Assembly (NCBI RefSeq): GCF_036324505.1
Contig: NC_086354.1
Span: 2,772,756-2,836,755, forward strand
Length of the DNA: 64,000 bases
Reading direction: 5' to 3'
Source: Eleginops maclovinus
Lineage: Eukaryota; Chordata; Actinopteri; Perciformes; Eleginopidae
Of this stretch, positions 36,431 through 46,510 are shown piece after piece. The first letter of the stretch is position 1. Each line of letters opens with the position of its first letter. Made by a program: the position numbers and the translations under genes. The notes under the pieces are model-generated. The model was given only the letters and a program-made list of their open reading frames with translations. It ran no database searches and was not told the origin of the DNA.

Positions 36431-39061
36431 AGGAGCTGTCATTTATTTATGTCCTCTGTATTTGAATATGCTTTCAACGACCTTCCGTTGAAGAGAGGAA
36501 CAATGAGAGAAGAAGTTATGTCAAACTCGACGCCTCATCCTATAGACATCGGGTTTGACCGAGCTGAGGAACAATATCGAAAATGACGAAATGATGATGT
36601 TTTCCAAATCACATATAGGAATATTTGAATAGCTGTGTTTGAAATGTATCACAGGAGTGTTTATAAGTGCTCTGTTAGCTCTGTGGGGTTTTGAAAATAC
36701 TCTTTTTTGTTTCTGTTCCTTGCATTGGATACACTTTTGTCTCGTTAGAGGCTCAGTTTTTGGTGTGTCAGCTTAAAAAAATGACTTCTGGGATCCGGAC
36801 CTTGTTATTAGTGGAACACATAGCTTTGAGTAATTTTTTTGTTGTTTGCTGTCAAACGGAAAAGACATCGAGGCCTGTTCATCTGAAATGAAGTTAATTA
36901 AGATGTTTTCCCCTTCCAAGTGGGCAGGACTTAATTTGGTTTGATGTTCCAATCCCAATTTCCACACAAATCACCAAGAGCTTGAGGATTCTCTAACAGG
37001 CATTTTCAGTCCTTATTGCACACTCCCAGTATGACCCCAATTCTGAAGAATTTGCCTGAAAAAACTTCCAAAGTTTACAGCGTTTTGACAGGATAACCAC
37101 AGGAAGAGAAGCATTCAACAAAAAAGTTTAACAAAAAAAGAAAAAGAGGACGGCACATTGGTGTTCAGCCTGGCAGTTGTTTCAGAAAAATGGCTATTAC
37201 ATGTTTTGGCACGGTCAAGATAACGTGAACACAAACTGCTGTCCCATTCCTGTTTAAAATGATTATTATCAGCCCTAGTAGCCTCTGGCACTAAGTCAGA
37301 TTAGCAGAACATTCTCTGTTTGGTGGAGGTTTCCCAGAGAACATGACAGCAAACCTGCATCACCCAGAATCCCTGCCTTCATGACGATTTCCCTAATACC
37401 AATATCTAAAGAAAAGAATGATTTAAAAAATCTGAAACACAAAGAAAAACTCAGAGAATTATAAGTAAACCAAAAGACAAACAATTGACAAATTGAACCT
37501 TTTGGGGTCGGTACTAAAAATACATTTAAAGACCTAAATAAAGCTTTTTTAAACAATTATTTATTCTTATTTGCTTAGACAAGTCGATATGATGATTGAA
37601 AATGTTTACGGACCCTACTAAGCACATTTCCTCTCATCAGTCAGAGGCATGTAAAAAAACCCAGCTAAGATTGACACGCTCCACAGGACTGTTAAACAGC
37701 AGGTTTCACACTCTGCGGAGAGAAATTATATTACACATGGATGATTTTCCAAAACCAATAAGGCATCAAAGAGAAAGCATAGTAGTAAAACCTATGGTTT
37801 GCTGACCACAGTTAATCATTATTGGATTTTTAATAAAAGAACAATTCATGCAGACCCTGCAGAGCTGTTTCTACCGGCCCACCCACACCGCACGGCTGCC
37901 TCAGCCATCTTTGTTAGGAGGAAGAGCAAGGGTGGACAATGTATTGAAGAAACAGTTTTTGGTATATTTGTTGAAGTCCCTACATCTGGACAGCAATCAA
38001 TAAATGAAATGCTCTAACAAAAGAATATAGTGTCTGCAGGTGTAGAAGGACTGTAACAACTCTGTCCAATCATTTAATTGGACCCAAAAGAAATATTGCT
38101 TGGCCTGTCTTCCTACCTAGCTACCTGACGAGATACCTGCCTATCTAACCCCCTATGTACCTGCCTGTCTGCCTACCTGAACAAACATATACAGATACAA
38201 ATCATGTAAACGATAATACAAAAATAAAAATAAAAGAGAAAAAAGGAGGAGTCCCTTGCCCACGCCATCGCAACCCTCCCCCTTTAACCCTCTTGCCATT
38301 TAAAAAAATAATCATACATGAGTCTTGTAAGCAATCGTCTGAGCTCATCTGATACACATATTTTAGCATAAAAATTAATTATCCAACATTTCTTTTAAAT
38401 CTAAAATGTCTTCTTTTTGAACTAGGTTGGTAATGAGTTCTCTCCGAATCCGAAAGTGTATATGTGGACAATTATATTTGACAAAAAGGGTTTAGTCAGA
38501 TCAGCGGGTCTTTTAGTAGCCTCTTTAGCCCTGTTAACAGAAGCGATTGAAAGCTATGACATTAGTATGTCATGAAGGGAGGATATCCATTGCTTGATAA
38601 ATAACGTATGCGGGGGTTCCATCGTGTTATGAGAATGTGTTTGGCTGCGGTTAAACCAATGAGAAAAACGCAATTTTCTCATGCTTTAACAAATTCTGAG
38701 AGGAATTATCGTCGGGCTATACAATGTTTGAGAGACATGGTAGCTGAACTCCAATGATCTCAGATGCTATCAATCACTCAGTCTCGAGAACTCTCTAACT
38801 GAAATACATTCATAAAACATGTTTACATATGTACCAATGCTCAATAGGCCGGTTTTGTTATTTAAAAAAAAGTCCCCAACACCTAGATTCTAGGTCCTAG
38901 AAACACAGAAATATGGAATATTATTCCACCCCATACCCTGCATGGTAGATTGCCATGAATGATCTATGTCACAGACTTGCTGAGTAGCAATAAAGCGGAT
39001 GATGTGAAAAAGAAATGGATGTGCGGTAAGGGGTGATGATGATGGCGTGGGGGTTTTCTTG
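36431..39061. other. Upstream region of penk, no gene
   Basis: No other coding gene recognised between the LINE remnant and the penk promoter. 37590-38010 is complex, repeat-free sequence and a plausible place for distal control elements (inference). 38270-38760 looks like an old unidentified retroelement remnant. Confidence 0.4.
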
Positions 39062-39069
39062 TTACGTCA
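39062..39069 (+). promoter_or_regulatory. CRE-like site TTACGTCA
   Basis: One mismatch from the CREB/ATF palindrome TGACGTCA, about 290 bp upstream of the inferred penk start. Mammalian PENK is known to be driven by cAMP-response elements; function here is inferred. Confidence 0.55.
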
Positions 39070-39124
39070 CACCGTCACGCGTTTTACCCCTTCCACCCCC
39101 TCCATCCTCTCCCCATTATCTGGG

Positions 39125-39132
39125 TGACGTAG
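39125..39132 (+). promoter_or_regulatory. CRE-like site TGACGTAG
   Basis: A TGACGT core about 230 bp upstream of the inferred start, in a GC-rich promoter region. Confidence 0.55.
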
Positions 39133-39271
39133 GCCGCACAAAGTGCTTTAAGAAGCCGCGGAGCCCCCAGCCGCAGCACTCTGACGCTCCGTGGCAGTTA
39201 ACCGTTCCTCTCACCGCGGACTCTCTGAACGGTCCTGTGTGTGCTTGTGTGCGTGTAGTTGTTCTTTTCTG

Positions 39272-39276
39272 ATTGG
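39272..39276 (-). promoter_or_regulatory. Inverted CCAAT box (ATTGG)
   Basis: CTGATTGGCTG is a good NF-Y site, 57 bp upstream of the TATA-like element. Confidence 0.6.
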
Positions 39277-39328
39277 CTGAACCAGGACCGCTCTGCGCTC
39301 TGCGTGAAACACAGGGTGCCGCGCACAG

Positions 39329-39335
39329 ATATATT
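39329..39335 (+). promoter_or_regulatory. TATA-like element ATATATT of penk
   Basis: An AT-rich heptamer isolated in a GC-rich context, 105 bp before the exon 1 donor. It predicts transcription starting near 39355-39362. Confidence 0.6.
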
Positions 39336-39356
39336 GAGCGCACAGGCTCGCGCCAC

Positions 39357-39433
39357 TCAACAGTACAGCCTCGAGGGCACGCGCTGACAAGGAGAGCACA
39401 GAAAAGCACAGAGTCGTTAGAATTATCCCAGAG
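39357..39433 (+). other. penk: penk exon 1 (5' UTR, predicted)
   Basis: Begins about 25-30 bp after the TATA-like element (start approximate). Ends at 39433 before a strong donor GTAAGA (CAGAG|GTAAGATAC). It has no ATG, matching the non-coding first exon of other penk genes. Intron 1 runs to 40240 (807 bp) and ends in a pyrimidine-rich ctgtttttcag acceptor. Confidence 0.6.
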
Positions 39434-40243
39434 GTAAGATACTAACTTCTTTTACAAACTTCTGCTGTTCACGTACACTCTTTTGCTAAAGAGCCATGAT
39501 GTGCGTGCCGTACACATTATATATTAACGTATTTACTCTACAGATATCCTTCATTATTGATATGTATATATTTATATAATTATATATCCTACTTTTGATA
39601 TGTATATCTTTACTATTTAAATTTCTATTTAATTTTACTTTTAATTTAAGTGCAATGTTTTATCTACATGCTTCTGTGAAGAAAACCTTTGTAAAATTAG
39701 GATTACCAAAATAAATCTAATCTGATCTCATTTACAGTGTTAACTTTAAGATTGTAGCTATAAATACTACACCATAAAGTAATAAAACCTGATTATTCTC
39801 CTGTACTTTTGGATTTCCTCATTCTGAAATAATAAAATAAAAACTAAACTAAAAAATATTAATGAAATGGATTGTACTTAAGTGTATTCAATAAGACAAC
39901 AGAACCTGCCTTTCAATATGTATATTCGTGCCTATTCTGGTGTGGAATTGAACAACTCGTGACTACATAGCCTACAGTTAACAAAGCAAAATACAATGTG
40001 TATGTGATATTGTCACCCTGCTAGAAACCCAATTTTTAAGATGCAGCAGTAATCTCATTACGTCTTTTTTGTATCGTAATTACGTCATCCTGTTACATGT
40101 AATCCGTCAATCCCCAAACCTGGTGCTAGTTGTTATGTTGTAATCGAGATGACCTGGTATGACTTCCTAATTGATTGTTTGTGGAGAATAATCTTCCTCG
40201 TACCAAAGTTTGAAGGGGATGGAATGCTCCTGTTTTTCAGTCA

Positions 40244-40387
40244 ATGGCTGCCCCCCCACACAGAAGCTGCCTGTGGATGTTGCTGCTGGGCGCGTGCGTG
40301 TCTCTGGTGGTCGGGACGGAGTGTGAAAAGGAGTGCGCACTGTGTGTGTACCGCCTGCTGGGACAGCACCCCGCACTCTCCTCCCTG
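40244..40387 (+). CDS. penk: Proenkephalin, first coding exon (residues 1-48)
   Basis: Encodes the secretory signal and start of the opioid precursor. The acceptor ag at 40239-40240 is followed by tcaATG. The 48 codons comprise a signal peptide (hydrophobic core WMLLLGACVSLVV, residues 11-23, probable cleavage near G24/T25) and the first half of the six-cysteine domain: C27, C31 and C34 in TECEKECALCVYRLLGQH, the hallmark of proenkephalin, prodynorphin and nociceptin precursors. The exon ends in phase 0 at the donor GTAACT (40388). Context at the ATG has G at +4 but T at -3. The next exon is 4367 bp away. The chance that this is a pseudogene is low, because splice sites and frame are intact across both coding exons. 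Teleosts can have two penk paralogues; which one this is was not decided. Confidence 0.93.
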
Positions 40388-41008
40388 GTAACTCCACCAT
40401 CACTCTACATCAGGAGACACTAGGATTTATACAGAGACATTTACAAATAAACAAAAGAAATAACTTCTGCTCACAAATTCATTAATGAATCAGCTCAAAT
40501 ATATCAAAATGCGTTTTATATCCTTGGACCAGCTCACTAAATCACTTTTGCTAACGCTTAGATTTTTTTTCAACTTTCTGCTTTTTAATGAAGTAGAAGT
40601 CCGGTTACCAAGGCGCGTAACAGTCTCTCTTACAACTTTCTTTTTAGCCAATGTAGCATTTTTATACTTGAAACATAATGCATCCAAACTGTTTTTGTGA
40701 AATATTAAATACTAAAGCATGTGATATACGAAGTAGTGTTCATAAAATAGTGTCGGACTGATATGATGACAGCGAGTGTTTCAACAAATGTTCTTTATTT
40801 TGTATATTTCTACCGGTGTTGTAGGGGTATTGCTTCGCTCCTCTCCTCCTGTCATTTACTCTTTCATTTCTGCTCTTCTCCTTTTTAAATGCAAACCTTT
40901 TTTCTTCAATAAGAGGTTCTACTTCCATAGGGCTTTTTATTTATTTGTCGTCTTCTCCCACTCTGCACCTCAATTCCTCCTCATCCATTGCAATCCGGTT
41001 GAAATTCG

Positions 41009-41619
41009 CAAACATTTTAAAACCTTGAATAACGAAATAAAAAGCTCTGGAAGGGAAAGTGATAAGGAGAGCTCAGCAGAAGTCTGAAGGTCAACATGAA
41101 CACATCTGCACAAAGACAGATGGAGCAAGATTGTCCATGGGCTTTTCTATCACATCAGAAATATATATATATATGTAAAAGGAAATACATTATTTTGGTT
41201 AAGCTGTTTATATGATATATCGAACTTTTAAGCTATTTTAAGTAATGATGTTGTATCTCCACTCGCAACTACGTAGTTTTGTCATTAACATTACGCACTG
41301 CAATGTCTCAGTTATAGAACAGGAGACGCTTCTCTTACTAAAACAGTTGCATTAAAAATGTAACAGGACTTTTCAGCAGATTATTGAGTGAAAACAGAGC
41401 CTTATGATGTATGTAGAGGTCGGTGTGGTTATTCTATAGCAGCCTGATGTAGTTTTTCAGCCGATTTAATAACGGTAAAAACAGTGAACCTCTGTGCGTA
41501 ATGGCGCAGCGCTCTGTTATTGAGTATCTCGTATACACTTGTCAGGTGGAAACTTGGAGTGAATTGGTCATCTAAATAGTTCACTAAACTATGCTAATGC
41601 TAATGTCACGAGGAGCACT
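41009..41619 (+). repeat. Intronic duplicated block, copy 1
   Basis: From caaacattttaaaaccttga to aggagcact, closely similar to 43400-44017 in the same orientation (for example gttatagaacaggagacgct, gtatgtagaggtcggtgtg, taatggcgcagcgctctgtt). Confidence 0.88.
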
Positions 41620-41800
41620 GCAATGTCTCAGTTATAGAACAGGAGACGCTTCTCTTACTAAAACCGTTGTATTAAAAATATAACCAGACTTTTCTTTCTT
41701 TAAAAAGCAGATTATGGAGTAAAAACAGAGCCTTATGATGTATGTAGAGGTCGGTGTGTCTATTCTATAACAGCTCCGTGCGTATTCGCCCAGCGCTCTG
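41614..41800 (+). repeat. Third, partial copy of intronic block
   Basis: Repeats the segment that starts at 41295 (gcactgcaatgtctcagtta) directly after copy 1, including gtatgtagaggtcggtgtg, with a deletion before cagcgctctg. Confidence 0.82.
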
Positions 41801-43399
41801 CGCTCTGGCACGCACCGTTCTGGCTGCACACATACCCACAGCAGTCTTGCTTACGGCAGGGGCTTCAGACGCTCTCCACACTGTAAAGCAGTGGCGAGCA
41901 GGTGTTTAGAATCCCTCACATTCAGCCCTAGATCAGAGCGGAGGGATTTTCTGATGTTCCTGCTGTGGTGATTCTGGAGAGTAGTTGGCAGTGGATACAT
42001 AACCTTTATAACGAGCCACATGTGGAAATAGCACCACACCCGTGCCCGTGCTCATAGTAATGTTCATGTGTGTGCACAAGCCAATCCTCTAAAGGGTTTG
42101 TATGAGGTGTGGTCTTTTTCATTTCAGCTCTTCCTCACTACGTTTTCCTCTTCTTTAAATCTATTTATTTTAGTCCATTTCAATGTTTTTTCAAATTTGA
42201 AATACGACGTGATGATGTAGAGTTCATGGTTTATTTATCATCAATACTCATTTTTAATTAACTGATACAAAGTCATTTAATTAGCAGATGACTTTGTTTT
42301 CAAAATAAATAGCACGTTGAGTAAAATCTTCGCAACTTCTAATATTTATATATCAGAAAATGTAATATTTGATCTCCTATTCAGTCTGAACCTGATCATC
42401 CTTAATGATACAACAAAGTAAGTTTTAGAGGAATAACCAACATGAATAGATTACTAATAATTCCATAATATCATCCTCTAAAAAAAATAGAGACTTTGAA
42501 AATGCCTTGAGATCTTTGAATCAAAGAACTTGGGTCCATTCCCCTGAATTCTTTACATGTTATATACATGTTTCAGCACAACTTAATACATGTAAAAAAC
42601 ATATAGAAATAAACATTGATGTTCAGCCTTGGAAAACTGTCCAGTCTTTTCCTACGCAGCCGTTATTTATTGGATAGTTCCCTTTCTGGCCACTAGAAGG
42701 GGCTCCTTCAGCACCACCACACCCCCCGCAGCCCCCTCCTTCAGGGGCCAATATGTCCTCAATTCAATTTTCCTCTTCATTAATTCTGTCTTCATAAGCC
42801 AGCAGCACTGAAAGCTCAGCAAGAATCCCTTCGTGTCATCTAATGACTGAGATCCAATGAGGTTGAGAGCAGGTTATGGTGGCAGTATGTGGCCCCGGGG
42901 GGCCGGCAGATGCCTTTAGTCTGATTGTACTCCCGCCGCCACGGTTATATGACCTAACATAGTTAAAGGATGACTGGGATAAGTGAGCGGGGGGTTGGGG
43001 GGGCTCAGCTTCCATTAGAGCAATAGGGCTCTGAGTGGCTGCGACAGATGGTTTCCAGAGAGAAACTGTTTCATGAAGCTGTTTATGGGATACCATAGAT
43101 AACGAAGACTGATGTAATCTCTCTCTTCTCTATCAGAAACCCAGTGTCTGTAATAGTTCATAATGCTTATTGTTATGGTTTAACTCATGAATGATGGTTG
43201 GAAGATGAAACAGAAAGCTACAAAGAAATTAAATCAGTGATTAGAACAACATGTTTTTTTGGTCTCCATTTGACAGTGAAGAATTCAATTTGAATGTTGT
43301 GTCAGTGGTGACAGAATCTTTTTGCCAGTCCACATGTTAATGGCGGAATCTTTCTCAAAATGAATGTAAATTAATTGTATACAGGCTAGACTGCACTTA

Positions 43400-44017
43400 C
43401 AAACATTTTAAAACCTTGAATAACGAGACGTCACTAAATAAAAAGAGAGCTAGGCAGATGGACAGCTTTACTTTAAATCTGAAGGTTCAACATGAACACA
43501 TCTGCATAAAGACAGATGGAGCAGGATCATCCATGGGTTTTTCTATAACATCAGAAATATATATATAAAAAAAAAGAAAAAGGAAATACATTATTTTGGC
43601 GAAGCTGTTTATATGATATATCGAACTTGGGCTATTTTTATTATATTTTTATTAATGATGTTGTATCTCCCCTCGTAACTGGATACGTAGTTTAGCAACT
43701 AACGTTACGCACTGCAATGTTTCAGTTATAGAACAGGAGACGCTTCTCTTACTAAAACAGCTGTATTAAAAATGTAACAGGACTTTCAAGCAGATTATTG
43801 AGTGAAAACAGAGCCTTATGATGTATGTAGAGGTCGGTGTGGTATTCTATATTCTTTAGCCGATTTAATAACGGTAAAAACAGTGAACCTCTGTGCGTAA
43901 TGGCGCAGCGCTCTGTTATTGAATATCTCGTTTACACTTTTCAGGTGGAAACTTGCAGTGAATTGGTCATCTAAATAGTTACTAAACTATGTTAATGCTA
44001 ATGTCATGAGGAGCACT
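43400..44017 (+). repeat. Intronic duplicated block, copy 2
   Basis: Second copy, separated from the first by 1.8 kb. Small indels and substitutions throughout (for example a poly-A expansion at 43568), so the duplication is not recent. Confidence 0.88.
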
Positions 44018-44149
44018 AGGGTGGGGGGATTGGGACACAATTTAGTGATCTTTTCAGCAACAGCAAAAATGCAATAAATAGATTTGCCCTGATTAATAGT
44101 CAGCCATACCTTTTTACTGGGCTGAACTTGAGGGTTCGAGCATTCGGAT

Positions 44150-44590
44150 AATGTGCATCGAGGTGGTCATTATTGGAGAAAGAACACCCAACAGGGTGAC
44201 AATGGAGCCCGACATGAAGCACATTATCATGCTTATTACACTGCTACATACTAAACAAACAGACGACTTAACCTCTTGTCTGTCTTCTTCGGCTGTTCCC
44301 GTTAGTGTTTACTTCCTGTCTGTCTTTTTCTGCTGTTCCCTTTAGTGTTTACTTCCTGTCTGTCTTCTTCTGCTGTTCCCTTTAGTGTTTACTTCCTGTC
44401 TGTCTTCTTCTGCTGTTCCCTTTAGTGTTTACTTCCTGTCTGTCTTCTTCTGCTGTTCCCGTTAGTGTTTACTTCCTGTCTGTCTTCAGTGGATTTCTCT
44501 GACGTCGGGCCCTGTTAACCTCTTCCTTCTCTCCCTTGATCCTCCTTATCAACTGTCATTATTTTCTTAGCAGTGTCTTATCGAGTATTA
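44150..44590 (-). repeat. Dispersed repeat with 40-bp minisatellite (copy 3, inverted)
   Basis: Between about 44272 and 44488 the unit tttagtgtttacttcctgtc + tgtcttcttctgctgttccc (40 bp) is repeated about 5.5 times with few changes. Flanking sequence (ttgatcctccttatcaactg) is the inverse of 55985-56015. It lies entirely in penk intron 2, about 265 bp before exon 3. Confidence 0.88.
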
Positions 44591-44754
44591 ACAACCTGAA
44601 ATGTGCAAATTGACCAATATGATACTTGAGTATTCAAATTAGGAGTGTAATAATTCAGGATATTGCAATGTAAGCAGAACATAGTTGCAGCTGGCAAACA
44701 GTGGATTGATAATATGGATTTCAAAGGTCATTATGATCATTTTGCTTTTTCCAG

Positions 44755-45345
44755 ACATGCTCTCTGGAGTGTGAGGGTGTGTTGGACAGCCAGAAGCTCC
44801 TCCTGTGCCGGGAATTCCTGCTGGACGAGGAGAACCAGATCCCTCTGGATTCCGACCCCCGCCAAGAGCAGGACCAGGAAGCAGCGGGCGCCATGACAGC
44901 CGACGACGAGGCCGCGGAATCACCGGAACACCAACTGGTCAAGAAGTACGGCGGCTTTATGAAGCGCTACGGGGGCTTCATGTCTCGCCGCTCCCCCCCC
45001 TCCCCAGAGGATCCAGGAAACCAAGAGGAGGAAAACAACATACGCCTGGGGATCTTGAAGATCCTCAACGCCGCAACCGAGCAGGGTGGGGAGGGGGAGG
45101 GTCAGGTGGGCGAGGCAGTGAAGAGGTACGGGGGCTTCATGCGTAGGGCTGAGGGGGGGGTCCCGCAGAGCGACCTGCTGGAGGCCATTTTGGGCCGCGG
45201 GCTGAAGAAGCGCTACGGAGGCTTCATGAGGCGGGTGGGCAGGCCGGAATGGCTGGTGGACAGCAGTAAGAGTGGGGGGGTGCTGAAACGGGCCTGGGAG
45301 AATGGCAGCGAGATACAGAAGAGGTACGGGGGCTTCATGGACTAG
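44755..45345 (+). CDS. penk: Proenkephalin, last coding exon (residues 49-244)
   Basis: Continues the precursor in phase 0 from acceptor ccAG (44753-44754). It supplies the remaining cysteines C50, C54 and C66 (TCSLECEG, LLLCREF), then an acidic linker, then opioid peptides bounded by dibasic sites. YGGFM occurs five times, at residues 113, 120, 173, 201 and 238 (DNA 44947, 44968, 45127, 45211, 45322). The first two are head-to-tail (KKYGGFMKRYGGFMSRR). The fourth extends into RRVGRPEWLVD, the equivalent of the mammalian BAM/peptide E region. After it, where mammals have KRYGGFLKR, this protein has KSGGVLKR (residues 220-227). The protein ends YGGFMD at a TAG. It is secreted, sorted to dense-core vesicles and cut by prohormone convertases, by family knowledge. 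Total 244 aa, slightly shorter than mammalian proenkephalin. Confidence 0.95.
   Translation, partial: TCSLECEGVLDSQKLLLCREFLLDEENQIPLDSDPRQEQDQEAAGAMTADDEAAESPEHQLVKKYGGFMKRYGGFMSRRSPPSPEDPGNQEEENNIRLGILKILNAATEQGGEGEGQVGEAVKRYGGFMRRAEGGVPQSDLLEAILGRGLKKRYGGFMRRVGRPEWLVDSSKSGGVLKRAWENGSEIQKRYGGFMD
45271..45285 (+). other. penk: Degenerate Leu-enkephalin slot in penk
   Basis: Codes for SGGVL (residues 221-225), preceded by K and followed by KR. It aligns with the mammalian Leu-enkephalin position by its place after VGRPEW and its trailing KR, but it lacks Tyr1, Phe4 and the upstream dibasic site, so it should yield no opioid. Confidence 0.7.
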
Positions 45346-45615
45346 GACGCCACGGTTATGACCCTTCAACCTCCCCCCCATCCACCCCAAGCAGTCACCC
45401 TGTAATCTGGACCTGTTGGTGTTTGGATCAACTGCTTTGTATAACTTCTGCTACTGTAATGATAAAAAAGATAAACATGTGTTGTTGAGATGTGCACAAA
45501 TCATTTCCGTCTGTTTTTTGGGTTTCATGATGGTATTATTTATTAAAAGAATCTGTTTACCCTGGAGTGTTTGTCCAGCGTGTCACTTAAATAAAGGGGC
45601 TCTGTGTTTCGGAAG
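45346..45615 (+). other. penk: penk 3' UTR
   Basis: From the stop codon to about 20 bp after the polyadenylation signal AATAAA at 45590-45595, the first canonical signal after the stop; a ggggctctgtgtttc G/T-rich stretch follows it. Confidence 0.65.
45590..45595 (+). terminator. penk: Polyadenylation signal AATAAA of penk
   Basis: A canonical hexamer 245 bp after the stop codon, followed by a G/T-rich downstream stretch. Confidence 0.7.
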
Positions 45616-45950
45616 AAGGGGACACAGTCAACACCTCTTCAAATAACATTCAAATGTGCCGATACTTGCTGTGCCGGTATATCAACACAACATATTAGAC
45701 AATTGGTGGCCTTCCATAAAACTGCTCCTAAACTAAAGCAGTAGAAATGTGAAGTAAATACAGCTGTGTGATATATCTTTACTGCCTTATCCTGACGTGA
45801 TGTTTTAAGGAGAGAATAATAGTAACATCATGTCACCTGTCATTGTTAAGAAAGCTTAATTTGCCGTTTCAAGGCATTTCAAATCCATCAGTCAGATAGT
45901 TATGGTGGTGTATGTGGATGGAAAGTGTCCTCAAAACACAGTTGGTCAAA
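45616..45950. other. Gene-free stretch after penk
   Basis: Nothing recognised. Confidence 0.45.
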
Positions 45951-46510
45951 AAAATAAGTTATGATTAGTTACCTGTAAAAAAATAAATAATCACCTACCT
46001 AATCTGAGCATCACAATATAAAAATAATGTAATCTGATTACTTTCCATTACTTTAGGGTTACCTTAATTTCAAATGCGATGCAAATTAATCCAAGAGAAA
46101 ATAAATACAATAAAGGTGTTTTATGTAAGACAACAGGACAATGTTACTTCAGAAAAGAAGAAGCCAAGATATTTAGTAAATGATTGGCCAGGTCTGCAGA
46201 ATAGTAAAGTTTACAAATGCTGTTTTAGTTTAATATATAAAGTAAAAGAGAATATTTTTGTTTAATGAACTAAGTGTCGACCTACTGCATTTAATAAAAG
46301 ATATTTATTATAAAGAAGACTAAATTAAATCCAAAAGAAAGTTCAGGCAGTCTCCCTAAAAAATTCTATTGTAACTTTGTAATCCCATTTTTATTCATGT
46401 AACAGTTATCTGATTACAACTTTTTAAATGTAATTTAGGGAATACAGTGAGCTTTCATTGGTTCTTCAATAACTTATCCCATTCCATGTAATCTGTTACT
46501 TAGCCAGCTA
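45951..46510. repeat. MITE-like repeat (family C), second copy
   Basis: Shares taatctgattactttccatt, ttcagaaaagaagaagccaag and terminal gtaacagttatctgattac motifs with 19496-20400. It lacks the SINE and is an independent insertion. Confidence 0.6.

Larger units (their letters stand above)
40388..44754 (+). other. penk: penk intron 2
   Basis: GT-AG intron of 4367 bp (GTAACT ... tgctttttccAG), phase 0. It holds no other gene: a duplicated ~615-bp block (41009-41619 and 43400-44017), a third partial copy (41614-41800) and an inverted dispersed repeat with a 40-bp minisatellite (44150-44590). The segment 42630-43100 is GC-richer and repeat-free. Confidence 0.85.

Noticed and set aside
40776..41087. 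103-codon open frame in penk intron 2
   Set aside because: T-rich, no domain, overlaps the start of the duplicated intronic block; chance frame.
42690..42710. CTCF-like site (ccactagaaggggc) in penk intron 2
   Set aside because: Two mismatches at core positions; too weak to claim without binding data.
44272..44488. CRISPR-like array of 40-bp repeats
   Set aside because: The units are contiguous with no unique spacers, in a eukaryotic intron; it is a minisatellite.
44920..45390. 156-codon minus-strand frame opposite penk exon 3
   Set aside because: Shadow of the GC-rich penk coding sequence; repeats of the Met-enkephalin codons read backwards.
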